Source of the DNA: Methanobacterium sp. | GTDB taxonomy: Archaea; Methanobacteriota; Methanobacteria; Methanobacteriales; Methanobacteriaceae | Assembly (NCBI GenBank): GCA_030539815.1 | Contig: JAUNXM010000076.1 | Coordinates: 1-9,223 of the forward strand | Reading direction: 5' to 3' | DNA: 9,223 bases | In this document: in pieces, positions 1 through 7,548 of the stretch | Layout: every line of letters begins with the position of its first letter | How positions within the stretch are numbered: position 1 is the first letter of the stretch | The notes under the pieces: generated by a model | Seen by the model: the letters and a program-made list of their open reading frames with translations, nothing else | Told to the model about the DNA's origin: nothing | Database searches by the model: none | Program-made: the position numbers and the translations under genes

Positions 1-55
1 CGAACTGGAAAAATTTTTGGTGAAATACCTAAAACAGAGAAGGAAAGATAATTGA
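1..55 (+). CDS. possible 3' end of a plus-strand gene (partial)
   Basis: Two plus-strand frames run open from the window edge. One ends at TGA 53-55 and gives a charged, helical tail, ELEKFLVKYLKQRRKDN. The other ends at TAA 49-51 and gives RTGKIFGEIPKTEKER. The first reads more like a natural protein C-terminus. Too little is present to name a family or even be sure of the frame. If real, the gene converges on mch with about 95 nt between the stop codons. Confidence 0.3.
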   Translation, partial: ELEKFLVKYLKQRRKDN

Positions 56-104
56 TGCTAAAACTAGATTCAAAAAAATATCCTATGATTAACAATCCAA
101 CTGT

Positions 105-120
105 AAAAAAATAAAAAAAA
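105..120 (-). terminator. oligo-T terminator of mch
   Basis: On the minus strand, T8 and T7 tracts separated by one A start about 30 nt after the mch stop. Runs of T without a strong hairpin are the usual intrinsic archaeal terminator. A further T7 tract lies at 72-78. Confidence 0.6.
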
Positions 121-150
121 TAATATGTAATATTTAGGGTTAAATTCACT

Positions 151-1113
151 TTACAATCCAAAAGATTTCTTTAATAATTCCACATTAACGTATCCTGTCC
201 TGAACAGTTCTCCAGTGGTGAGGTCGTTGATTACCACTTCGGCTGGTGCGAACATTCCCTTGTCGATCTGGTAGAAATCAAAGTTGGCTTCTTTGAATAC
301 ATCGTAGAATGGTTTTCCGTATCCATCGGCAGCTGATGATGGTAATTTTTCTGCCAGTGATTTAATGTCATCTTTGGTTTCAGATTCTATGTAGTAGTAG
401 GTTCGTCCGCCGAATAACACTGCGTCGTTGGTTTTTCCCATGGCTTTGAGTCCGTCAGGGTCAACAGGTGCTATTGGGGCTATACCTGCAGCGTGTTTGA
501 CCTTGTTAACATCGAAGTGCAGTGCTTCCAGCATTTTATAGGTTCCGTTTTCCACTACCCGTCCAGCGATCTGTATGGATCCCACCAGGGATGAAGTAGG
601 GGCCACCAGGACGTAAACATTTTCCGGTGTTACTTTACATTCTTTGGCAATGTAATCAGTGACATCAGCCCCCGGGAGCTGGTCTGCTTCAAGGGTGAGT
701 ATTGCCAGGTCTGCTTCATCCATGTAACCTATTTCTTCATAGGTTTCTTCTGGTTTCAGGGCCAGTGCTCTTGCTGGGCCAGAACCCAATGCAAAGAAGT
801 CACCCACACTGACAGACCATCCTGCTTTCTGTGATCCCAGGGTTGAAATTGCGGGTTGGTGTGTTTTTATCTTCACGGATGGTAGGGCGAAGCTTTCAGA
901 GAGGTCTCCAGGTATGGATATTCCCACTTCCGCCAGTCCACCAAGGCAAATTTTGGTGTATAGTTCTCCTGCTTTGAAACTTCCAGTTACATTTACTCCT
1001 GCGTCTATAACTGTTGAACCATTTTCTAATTTATGAACTGCAATGTTAAGGTCGTCTGCGTTCTCAATCATTAAGTCTACTGTTTTTTTAGCTTCTAAAT
1101 TAACACTTACCAT
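151..1113 (-). CDS. mch: methenyltetrahydromethanopterin cyclohydrolase
   Basis: Mch interconverts N5,N10-methenyl-tetrahydromethanopterin and N5-formyl-tetrahydromethanopterin in the cytoplasm, a core step of CO2 reduction to methane. The whole 320-residue chain matches my memory of the Methanobacteriales enzyme: LENGSTVID near residue 30, GGLAEVGISIPGDL at 58-71, SVGDFFALGSGPARAL at 102-117, VLVAPTSSLVGSIQI at 168-182, GRVVENGTYKMLEALHFD at 184-201, and a C-terminus ending in KSFGL. In RVVE, Arg185 and Glu188 have the spacing I recall for the catalytic Arg183/Glu186 of the Archaeoglobus enzyme. The frame is open 12 codons further upstream (to 1149), but the ATG at 1113 is preferred: it follows GGAG with an 8-nt spacer and gives the family length. 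It lies downstream of metE-thyA with a 209-nt leader that probably holds its own promoter. Confidence 0.97.
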   Translation of the reverse strand: MVSVNLEAKKTVDLMIENADDLNIAVHKLENGSTVIDAGVNVTGSFKAGELYTKICLGGLAEVGISIPGDLSESFALPSVKIKTHQPAISTLGSQKAGWSVSVGDFFALGSGPARALALKPEETYEEIGYMDEADLAILTLEADQLPGADVTDYIAKECKVTPENVYVLVAPTSSLVGSIQIAGRVVENGTYKMLEALHFDVNKVKHAAGIAPIAPVDPDGLKAMGKTNDAVLFGGRTYYYIESETKDDIKSLAEKLPSSAADGYGKPFYDVFKEANFDFYQIDKGMFAPAEVVINDLTTGELFRTGYVNVELLKKSFGL

Positions 1114-1121
1114 CTGATCAT

Positions 1122-1125
1122 CTCC
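1122..1125 (-). promoter_or_regulatory. ribosome binding site fixing the mch start
   Basis: GGAG on the minus strand lies 8 nt before the ATG at 1113. It sits inside the 12-codon upstream extension, so it argues that translation starts at 1113 and not at 1149. Confidence 0.75.
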
Positions 1126-1184
1126 AATGAAAGTGAATTCAATGGACATTTAATTTAAGTTATCCATTAAATTCCTTTAATCCA

Positions 1185-1276
1185 TCTGGATTTTTAAGTT
1201 TTTTTATTTGGTTTTTTCTCAACCAGGCCATAAGCCTATGGAAGAATCTATAAAAATGGATATTTAAAAATCCAGA
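1185..1276. repeat. perfect 13-bp inverted repeat in the mch leader
   Basis: TCTGGATTTTTAA at 1185-1197 is the exact reverse complement of TTAAAAATCCAGA at 1264-1276, with 66 nt between the arms. The match stops at exactly 13 bp on both sides. The distal arm covers the candidate TATA box of mch. Between the arms, CCATA-AGCC-TATGG (1228-1241) can form a small hairpin. It may be a pair of operator sites or an RNA long-range pairing; chance pairing in AT-rich DNA is possible. Confidence 0.5.
1261..1268 (-). promoter_or_regulatory. candidate TATA box for mch
   Basis: Read on the minus strand this is TTTAAATA, a good archaeal box A. It would place transcription start near 1235-1240, giving an mch leader of about 120 nt. 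No strong oligo-T terminator separates thyA from mch, so mch may also receive read-through from metE-thyA. Confidence 0.4.
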
Positions 1277-1322
1277 CTTACAGAAACAGAATTAACCTTA
1301 ATTAAACCATTAAATGTCTTTA

Positions 1323-2905
<1,583 letters not shown>

Positions 2906-2972
2906 AAAATCATTTATATCTTTATTTATGGTCTTTTAATTATTGTTCCATCACTGAATATGGTTTTTGGGA

Positions 2973-2981
2973 CATATATTT
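2973..2981 (-). promoter_or_regulatory. candidate TATA box for metE-thyA
   Basis: AAATATATG on the minus strand, in the context TTAATAAATATATG, would direct initiation near 2950 and give a leader of about 45 nt. It lies in the 278-nt divergent region (2906-3183) shared with the plus-strand flavoprotein gene. Confidence 0.45.
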
Positions 2982-3112
2982 ATTAACACTCAATCTACTA
3001 ATTAACCCTTCTATATTACTAAGCCCCATCAATTTCTTAATATATTGAAGAAACACTTTCTAATTAGTGAACTTACCGCCATTAATTTCAAAAAATAATT
3101 ATAAACTCCTCC

Positions 3113-3122
3113 ATTATATATA
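3113..3122 (+). promoter_or_regulatory. candidate TATA box for the split-barrel protein gene
   Basis: ATTATATATA predicts a start near 3142-3147 and a leader of about 40 nt. A second AT-rich candidate, TTATAAA, lies at 3098-3104. A small inverted repeat (TTTCTT 3033-3038, AAGAAA 3048-3053) lies upstream in the same divergent region. Confidence 0.45.
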
Positions 3123-3171
3123 ATTAGAATATTAGTGTATTAACTAGAATAATATGGTATTGAATTATTTT

Positions 3172-3176
3172 GGAGG
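3172..3176 (+). promoter_or_regulatory. ribosome binding site deciding the start at 3184
   Basis: GGAGG lies 7 nt before the ATG at 3184. The ATG at 3178 is only one base away from it and the one at 3154 is upstream of it, so both alternatives are disfavoured. Confidence 0.75.
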
Positions 3177-3183
3177 AATGTAC

Positions 3184-3612
3184 ATGGATTTTGAAGATTG
3201 TATTAAATTCGCCAATGAAAACCCTGTTGCCTGGCTGGCAACTGCCGATGAAGACCAGCCTCGTGTTAGAGGTATGGGAATGTGGTATGCGGATGAAACT
3301 GGTTTTTACTTCCAGACTGCCACCATGAAAGACTTGGTCCGCCAGCTGGAGGAAAATGGTAAAGTTGAATTTGCCTTTTACCATCCGGATGAAGCAGTGG
3401 GAACCATGTTAAGGGTTAACGGTGAGGTTGAATTCATAGATGATTTGGAAGTTAAGAAGAGGGTTTTAGCAGACCGTCCATTTTTAGCTGAGTTCGGTTT
3501 GACTGCTGAGGGTTCAGAACTTGTAATATTTCGAATAGCCAAGGGTGAAGCTCATTTCTGGGATTGGGAGAGCAATCTCAAGCCAAAAGAGATTATTGAA
3601 TTTGGAAATTGA
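3184..3612 (+). CDS. pyridoxamine 5'-phosphate oxidase-like, split-barrel flavin-binding protein
   Basis: This 142-residue protein resembles the PNPOx-like FMN-binding split barrels, small cytosolic dimers that bind FMN, or in some relatives F420 or heme. The typical N-terminal pattern is seen: an amphipathic helix, then NPVAWLATAD (residues 13-22), QPRVRGMGM (25-33), a second strand pair ending in FYFQT (41-45), KDLVRQLEENGKVEFAFY (49-66), and LRVNGEVEFIDD (76-87). The substrate is not evident, and true PNPOx is usually longer (about 200 aa), so a biosynthetic PdxH role is unlikely. The frame is open to ATG 3154, but the start at 3184 is set by GGAGG. The histidine-kinase gene follows 78 nt downstream on the same strand. 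Fold assignment is firm; function is open. Confidence 0.85.
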   Translation: MDFEDCIKFANENPVAWLATADEDQPRVRGMGMWYADETGFYFQTATMKDLVRQLEENGKVEFAFYHPDEAVGTMLRVNGEVEFIDDLEVKKRVLADRPFLAEFGLTAEGSELVIFRIAKGEAHFWDWESNLKPKEIIEFGN

Positions 3613-3665
3613 TATGAGGTTAAACAAATCATTCAGATTCAGAAAATCCAAAAATTGGTAAAAGA

Positions 3666-3673
3666 TTTTTTTT
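3666..3673 (+). terminator. oligo-T tract between the split-barrel gene and the kinase gene
   Basis: A T8 run begins 54 nt after the stop at 3612 and ends directly before the Shine-Dalgarno sequence (AAGGGGAAGG, 3674-3683) of the kinase gene. It could end most transcripts of the first gene and allow partial read-through. No convincing separate TATA box for the kinase is seen in 3613-3665. Confidence 0.4.
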
Positions 3674-3690
3674 AAGGGGAAGGTTTAATC

Positions 3691-4098
3691 ATGAGGAAAA
3701 CAATTGCTTCAGAAGATGAACGTTACCATAATATAATTGAAAATTCCATGAATGGAATTATAATACACCGTTTAATCCAAAATCCTGATGATAAAAACAA
3801 GACCCATCTAATTTTAGAAGTTAATAAAGCTTTCCAAACACTCACAGGATTGTGTTCTGAAGAAGTTGTGGGTAAAAGTGTGAGTGATGTTTTTGTAGAT
3901 AAAGTAATTTTAGAGAAAATAAAACAAATAATAACCACCGAAAAACCAATCCGCTTTGATGGATATTTTACCCAATTCAACAAGCACTTGGAAATTTTAA
4001 CCTTTCCCACTGGAAACGATGAATATGTCAGTGTATTAACCAACATAACTCATCGTAAATATTCTGAGCGGAAAAAACAGATACTGGCCTGCGGATGA
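3691..4098 (+). CDS. PAS domain protein, N-terminal piece of an interrupted histidine kinase
   Basis: The 135-residue product is one PAS sensor domain: YHNIIENSMNGIIIHRL at 12-28, ILEVNKAFQTLTGLCSEEVVGKSV at 41-64, and the closing TNITHRKYSERKKQ at 117-130. It then ends abruptly with ILACG and a TGA at 4096-4098. AAGG (3680-3683) stands 7 nt before the ATG, so this piece is well translated. PAS domains bind small ligands or cofactors and normally pass a signal through the following helix. Here that helix is cut off, and its continuation lies in the next frame. The piece has no output domain, so alone it could at most bind or sequester a ligand. It is best read as the 5' part of the gene at 3691-6544. 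Confidence 0.7.
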   Translation: MRKTIASEDERYHNIIENSMNGIIIHRLIQNPDDKNKTHLILEVNKAFQTLTGLCSEEVVGKSVSDVFVDKVILEKIKQIITTEKPIRFDGYFTQFNKHLEILTFPTGNDEYVSVLTNITHRKYSERKKQILACG

Positions 4099-4117
4099 TG
4101 ACCAGAAGAAAAAACAG
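4071..4117 (+). repeat. 10-bp direct repeat at the kinase frame break
   Basis: GAAAAAACAG occurs at 4071-4080 and again at 4108-4117, a 37-bp period that is not a multiple of three. The 27 bp between the copies (4081-4107) contain the TGA at 4096-4098 that ends frame 1. Loss of one copy plus the spacer would join the PAS and GAF segments in frame. This is the geometry expected for slippage or short-repeat insertion and deletion. Confidence 0.7.
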
Positions 4118-4213
4118 GAGATAGAAAAAGAACTAACCTCCCGTTTAGAACAGCAATCTGCTCTATCCGAAATAAGTCAACTAACATTATCATCATTATC
4201 ATTGAAGGAAATT

Positions 4214-6544
4214 ATGCAGGCGACTATGGAAATAGTGGCCAAAGCTCTTTCTGTGGATTATAGTAAGGTGCTGAGATTCATACCTGCAGATCATGAGTTA
4301 GAAATGGAAGCAGGAGTTGGATGGGATGTTTCCAATACTGTACCATATAGAGTACCTGCTGATCTTGATTCACAAGCAGGTTTTACTTTAATGTCCGAGA
4401 AACCCGTTGTGGTAGAGGATCTTTCACTGGAAACCCGTTTTTCAGGACCACAACTACTGATTGATCATCATGTCACCAGCGGGGTTAGTGTCATCATTGG
4501 CCAGCTGGAAGATCCCTACGGAGTGATGGGTGTTCACACCATTACCCATCGATTTTTTAGTCACAAAGATGTTGAATTCCTGCAATCAGTGGCCAATGTT
4601 CTGGCTAGCACCATTAATCAACACCATATTTCCCAAGAACTGGAAGAAAGTGAGATGCGCTACCGTTTGCTGGCAGAAAATGCATCGGATATGATTTCCA
4701 CCCATAATCTTGATACTCAATACACTTATGCTTCCCCTTACTCTTTTGAGCTTATTGGATATCTTCCCGAAGAATTGGAAGGAAAACTTGCTGGCCGGTT
4801 CATCCATCCTGATGATCTGGAGAATGTGGTAAAGACCCAGGAAAATATCCTTGACACTAAAAAGGTTAATACACTTAATTATCGTTTGAAACATAAGAAT
4901 GGAAATTATGTTTGGGTGGAATCAACTGCCCGTATTTTAAACCCTCAAAATGGGGAAATGATTGTAATAACCAGAGATATATCCGAAAGGATCAGGGCAG
5001 AACAGAAACTTAAAAGATCCGAGGCGAAATATCGTACTATTTTCGAAAATACTGGGACTGTCATTGCCATTATAGAACCGGATGGTATGGTGACTGTTCT
5101 TAATCAGAAGTTTAAGGAGGTCTTCGGAATCTCCACTGAAGAAGTGGTTGGTAAAAAGAGGTGGTACGATTTTATTTACAAGGATGATGTGAAGGTAATG
5201 GAAGAATTCCAGAGAAGACGCATAGCCGGAGATAAGGATCTCCCTGATTCATATGATTTCCGTTTCTGGGATGTAAACGGTAATTTGAAGCATGCTTTTA
5301 TAAATGTGGATCTCATCCCTGGAACCGATAATATTTTGGCCTCCATCTCTGATGTTACATCCCTTAAAGAGACAGAATCCAAGTTAAAAGAGGAATTATC
5401 AATCAATAAGTCTTTGGCATGCATATACACTCCCCTGGTAACCCCAGATTCAGGCATGGGACAGATAGGGGAAGCAGTTCTCAGAGAAGCCAAAAAATTA
5501 ACCAACAGCAAATACGGTTACGTTTCTTCCACTGACTGGGAAACCACCCAATCAGATCACGGATCCATAAGTACCACCGTTGATTGTCAGAATAATTTAG
5601 TGGCACCTCACTGGCGTAAGGAACACGTTGAAAGTTATCCTGGATTATGGGGGCATTGCCTAAACACTAGAGAAGCCTTCTTCACCAACTCACCCCAATC
5701 TCATCCTTCATCACAGGGCACACCTAGGGATCATATCACCCTGAAAAACTTTTTAAGTGTACCTGTGTTACTGGGAGATGAACTGGTTGGTCAGATAGCT
5801 CTGGCTAACACTGAAAATCAATATCAGGAAGAAGATGTCAAGGCCATAACCCGGCTGGCTGAATTTTATGCCCTGGCCATCCAGAAGAAAAGATCCGATG
5901 ATAAGATTAGAAACTCCCTTAAAGATAAAGAGATATTACTCCAGGAAATTCATCACCGGGTTAAAAATAACATGCAGATTATTTCCAGCCTCCTAAACCT
6001 TCAGTCATCTTTTATCAAAGACCCGGAAGCCATAGATGTATTCCGTGAAAGCCAAAACCGGGTTAAGAGCATGGCTCTCCTTCATGAGAACCTCTACCAA
6101 TCCCGGGACATGGATCGGGTTGATTTCAAACAGTACGTGAAAAAGTTAACCGATAATTTATTAATCACTTATAGTGCTAGTGCTGGCCACATACACAGGG
6201 AAATAAGGGTAGAAGATGTTAAACTAAATATTGAAACTGCCATCCCCTGCGGACTTATAATAAACGAACTTTTAACTAACAGCCTGAAATATGCATTTCC
6301 CAATGGGGAAAAAGGTACTTTATTCCTGAAAATATATGCTAAGGATGATAAATATGTTCTTCTTCTGGGGGATGATGGTGTGGGATTACCAGAAAATTTC
6401 GATCCCGAATCTACCCAGACTCTGGGTTTAAGATTAGTACACAACTTAGTGAACCAAATTGATGGACACTTAAAAATCATACCGGGTGAAGGCACCTGTT
6501 TTGAGATAATGTTCCAGGAACTTCAGTATAAAAAGAGAATTTAG
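4214..6544 (+). CDS. sensor histidine kinase, GAF-PAS-PAS-GAF-HisKA_2-HATPase (C-terminal segment)
   Basis: The ATG at 4214 follows GAAGG (4204-4208) with a short 5-nt spacer; a TTG at 4202 also opens the frame but lacks a ribosome site. Numbering from the TTG (780 aa): GAF at about 1-140, PAS at 153-265, PAS at 272-392, a second GAF at 403-562 (with GLWGHCLNTREAFFTN and LSVPVLLGDELVGQIALAN), the HisKA_2 dimerisation helix at 574-650, and the ATPase domain at 675-775. The phosphoacceptor is probably His585 in EIHHRVKNN. The N box is IINELLTNSLKYAFP with Asn688, G1 is DDGVGLP, G2 is LGLRLV, and GEGTCFE closes the domain. No membrane segment is seen, so it senses cytosolic signals. No receiver domain or response-regulator gene is in the window. 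Starting at 4214 removes part of the first GAF helix, so the segment is likely the rear of a longer protein. Confidence 0.85.
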   Translation: MQATMEIVAKALSVDYSKVLRFIPADHELEMEAGVGWDVSNTVPYRVPADLDSQAGFTLMSEKPVVVEDLSLETRFSGPQLLIDHHVTSGVSVIIGQLEDPYGVMGVHTITHRFFSHKDVEFLQSVANVLASTINQHHISQELEESEMRYRLLAENASDMISTHNLDTQYTYASPYSFELIGYLPEELEGKLAGRFIHPDDLENVVKTQENILDTKKVNTLNYRLKHKNGNYVWVESTARILNPQNGEMIVITRDISERIRAEQKLKRSEAKYRTIFENTGTVIAIIEPDGMVTVLNQKFKEVFGISTEEVVGKKRWYDFIYKDDVKVMEEFQRRRIAGDKDLPDSYDFRFWDVNGNLKHAFINVDLIPGTDNILASISDVTSLKETESKLKEELSINKSLACIYTPLVTPDSGMGQIGEAVLREAKKLTNSKYGYVSSTDWETTQSDHGSISTTVDCQNNLVAPHWRKEHVESYPGLWGHCLNTREAFFTNSPQSHPSSQGTPRDHITLKNFLSVPVLLGDELVGQIALANTENQYQEEDVKAITRLAEFYALAIQKKRSDDKIRNSLKDKEILLQEIHHRVKNNMQIISSLLNLQSSFIKDPEAIDVFRESQNRVKSMALLHENLYQSRDMDRVDFKQYVKKLTDNLLITYSASAGHIHREIRVEDVKLNIETAIPCGLIINELLTNSLKYAFPNGEKGTLFLKIYAKDDKYVLLLGDDGVGLPENFDPESTQTLGLRLVHNLVNQIDGHLKIIPGEGTCFEIMFQELQYKKRI

Positions 6545-6676
6545 AATAAAAGAATCCTAGCTTCTTCATTACATTAAAAAAATCAGATGATTCCTAGCTG
6601 GTTGACTTGAGATTCTTAATACCTTATGGGTATATCTATCCATTATCAATCATTTTAAAAAAGGGAGAATAGATGG
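6545..6676. other. convergent intergenic region
   Basis: These 132 nt separate the plus-strand kinase gene from the minus-strand DUF1894-like gene. TCCTAGCT occurs twice (6555-6562 and 6592-6599), and AAGAA/TTCTT (6550-6554, 6562-6566) could form a weak hairpin just after the kinase stop. No strong plus-strand T tract and no coding signal are seen. Confidence 0.5.
6657..6662 (-). terminator. short oligo-T terminator of the membrane protein-DUF1890-DUF1894 operon
   Basis: A T6 run on the minus strand lies about 15 nt after the stop of the last gene. It is short and has no clear hairpin, so the call is modest. Confidence 0.4.
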
Positions 6677-6979
6677 TTAATCAATACCTGCTGCCCGGAT
6701 TTTCTCTCGTTCTTCTATTGGAACCGGTATTTCAACGGTAGCAGTCCCATAACATGGTTTAGTGTAGGGTAGCATTATGGTACCTTTTTCTTCATTTATA
6801 CCAATGGGAACAGGAGGTACACCTATAATTCGAGCTCCCACTATTTTTTCACCAGGTTTAACATGCACCACTTCCGGGGCATTTTTTTCTATAAAACGGG
6901 CACAGTCCTTGAACCCGGATCTAGTCATGTGTATTTCATAGTCTTCAGATTCACGAAGGTAAGTGTCAAGGCAAAACAT
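6677..6979 (-). CDS. DUF1894-like methanogen protein
   Basis: A 100-residue cytosolic protein with no signal peptide or membrane segment. I recognise it as the methanogen family DUF1894, for which I recall an NMR structure of M. thermautotrophicus MTH0776. The role is unknown. Visible marks are an acidic N-terminal stretch, FKDCARFIEKNAPEVVHVKPGEKIVGARIIGVPP in the middle (given by residues 23-56), and a basic-acidic C-terminal helix after TVEIPVPIEE. Cysteines lie at 3, 26 and 76, the last in KPCYGTA. Its ATG directly follows the TGA of the DUF1890-like gene, and GGGGGA upstream has a 7-nt spacer, so the two are translationally coupled and probably work together. Confidence 0.8.
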   Translation of the reverse strand: MFCLDTYLRESEDYEIHMTRSGFKDCARFIEKNAPEVVHVKPGEKIVGARIIGVPPVPIGINEEKGTIMLPYTKPCYGTATVEIPVPIEEREKIRAAGID

Positions 6980-7516
6980 TCAGGAATCCCCCTGTTCATC
7001 AAGTTTAGGAGTTTTATTTCCTTCCACTTTATCTTTTTTATGTATGTTAGGCTCAGAACCGGCTAATTTATCCAATCCTCGATCTAAACGAACCCGAAGG
7101 GGCGTAGGATTATGATAAGCTCGTGCAGATGCAATATGTGCATTTGTACTTTCCCTAACTGAATTTTCAAAGTCATCCAGCTTTTCCTGATCACGGTGAA
7201 ACACCAGAGCCATACTTGTAGTGTTTAATATGTGATAAAATGTCACAAAATAGCTAACTGCCGCATCTTTAGCCACAAATCCCAATAAAAAATCGTAATC
7301 ACCCTCTTCCAATCCATCCAAGCACGATTCAATGTCAGTCTTGTGCGGTACGTAATGTTCTTCAGGGTCAGATACATCTAACAGTTTCTTGGCAGATGGT
7401 GTGCTGGCCACCGTGACCCTATATCCCATTCCAGTTAATTTATGAGAGGCGTAAATTGCCAAAGGAGTTTGTGAAGGTGATTCCGGGCATCCTAATAATA
7501 TAATGGCTTTTTTCAT
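6980..7516 (-). CDS. DUF1890-like methanogen protein
   Basis: A 178-residue soluble protein that I recognise as family DUF1890; I recall a crystal structure of the M. thermautotrophicus member (MTH0777, 1KJN). The N-terminus KKAIILLGCPESPSQTPLA, then GYRVTVAST at 31-39 and DYDFLLGFVAKDAAVSY at 73-89, suggests an alpha/beta nucleotide- or cofactor-type Rossmann-like fold. His97-containing and FHRD segments follow at 94-109. No catalytic reaction is known to me. The last 25 or so residues (from about 153) are a lysine- and glutamate-rich, probably disordered tail. GGGG lies 8 nt before the ATG. The gene is 32 nt after the membrane protein gene and abuts the DUF1894-like gene, so the three form an operon. 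Confidence 0.82.
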   Translation of the reverse strand: MKKAIILLGCPESPSQTPLAIYASHKLTGMGYRVTVASTPSAKKLLDVSDPEEHYVPHKTDIESCLDGLEEGDYDFLLGFVAKDAAVSYFVTFYHILNTTSMALVFHRDQEKLDDFENSVRESTNAHIASARAYHNPTPLRVRLDRGLDKLAGSEPNIHKKDKVEGNKTPKLDEQGDS

Positions 7517-7548
7517 TTTTCATTCCCCATTTGTTTTTGCATATATGC

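Larger units (their letters stand above)
3691..6544 (+). pseudogene. frame-interrupted multi-sensor histidine kinase (PAS-GAF-PAS-PAS-GAF-HisKA_2-HATPase)
   Basis: The two open segments (3691-4098, frame 1; frame 2 open from 4049 to 6544) form one ancestral gene. The frame-2 coding sense starts well before any usable start: codons from 4118 encode EIEKELTSRLEQQSALSEI, the usual coil leading into a GAF domain. Two repairs work. Removing one A from A6 at 4072-4077 gives a 950-aa protein with the linker KNRYWPADDDQKKKQ. Removing 37 bp, the distance between two copies of GAAAAAACAG (4071-4080, 4108-4117), gives a 938-aa protein with the seamless linker SERKKQEIEKELTSRL. The second is more convincing because it yields an unbroken charged coil. 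The downstream kinase frame is intact with no other stop, so the lesion is recent, an assembly error, or tolerated by split expression. Confidence 0.6.

Noticed and set aside
1..51. RTGKI tail as the C-terminus of an acyl-CoA synthetase
   Set aside because: The match is only five residues, the typical preceding LPK context is outside the window, and another frame gives a more natural tail.
1114..1149. A 12-codon N-terminal extension of Mch (start at 1149)
   Set aside because: The ATG at 1113 has a well-placed GGAG and gives the family's 320-residue length; the extension contains that ribosome site.
3124..3384. Minus-strand open frame opposite the split-barrel gene
   Set aside because: It overlaps a well-supported gene on the other strand and has no family resemblance; the same holds for antisense frames opposite metE, the kinase and the membrane protein.
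3184..3612. Naming the split-barrel protein PdxH
   Set aside because: It is shorter than true PNPOx, and the fold family covers many unrelated FMN, F420 and heme proteins.
4071..4080. Programmed -1 frameshifting on the A-AAA-AAC heptamer
   Set aside because: The needed change is from frame 1 to frame 2 (+1 or -2); a -1 shift on this heptamer goes the wrong way.
4202..4204. TTG as start of the kinase segment
   Set aside because: No ribosome site precedes it, and the coding sense continues upstream to about 4118, which shows it is an internal codon of a longer gene.
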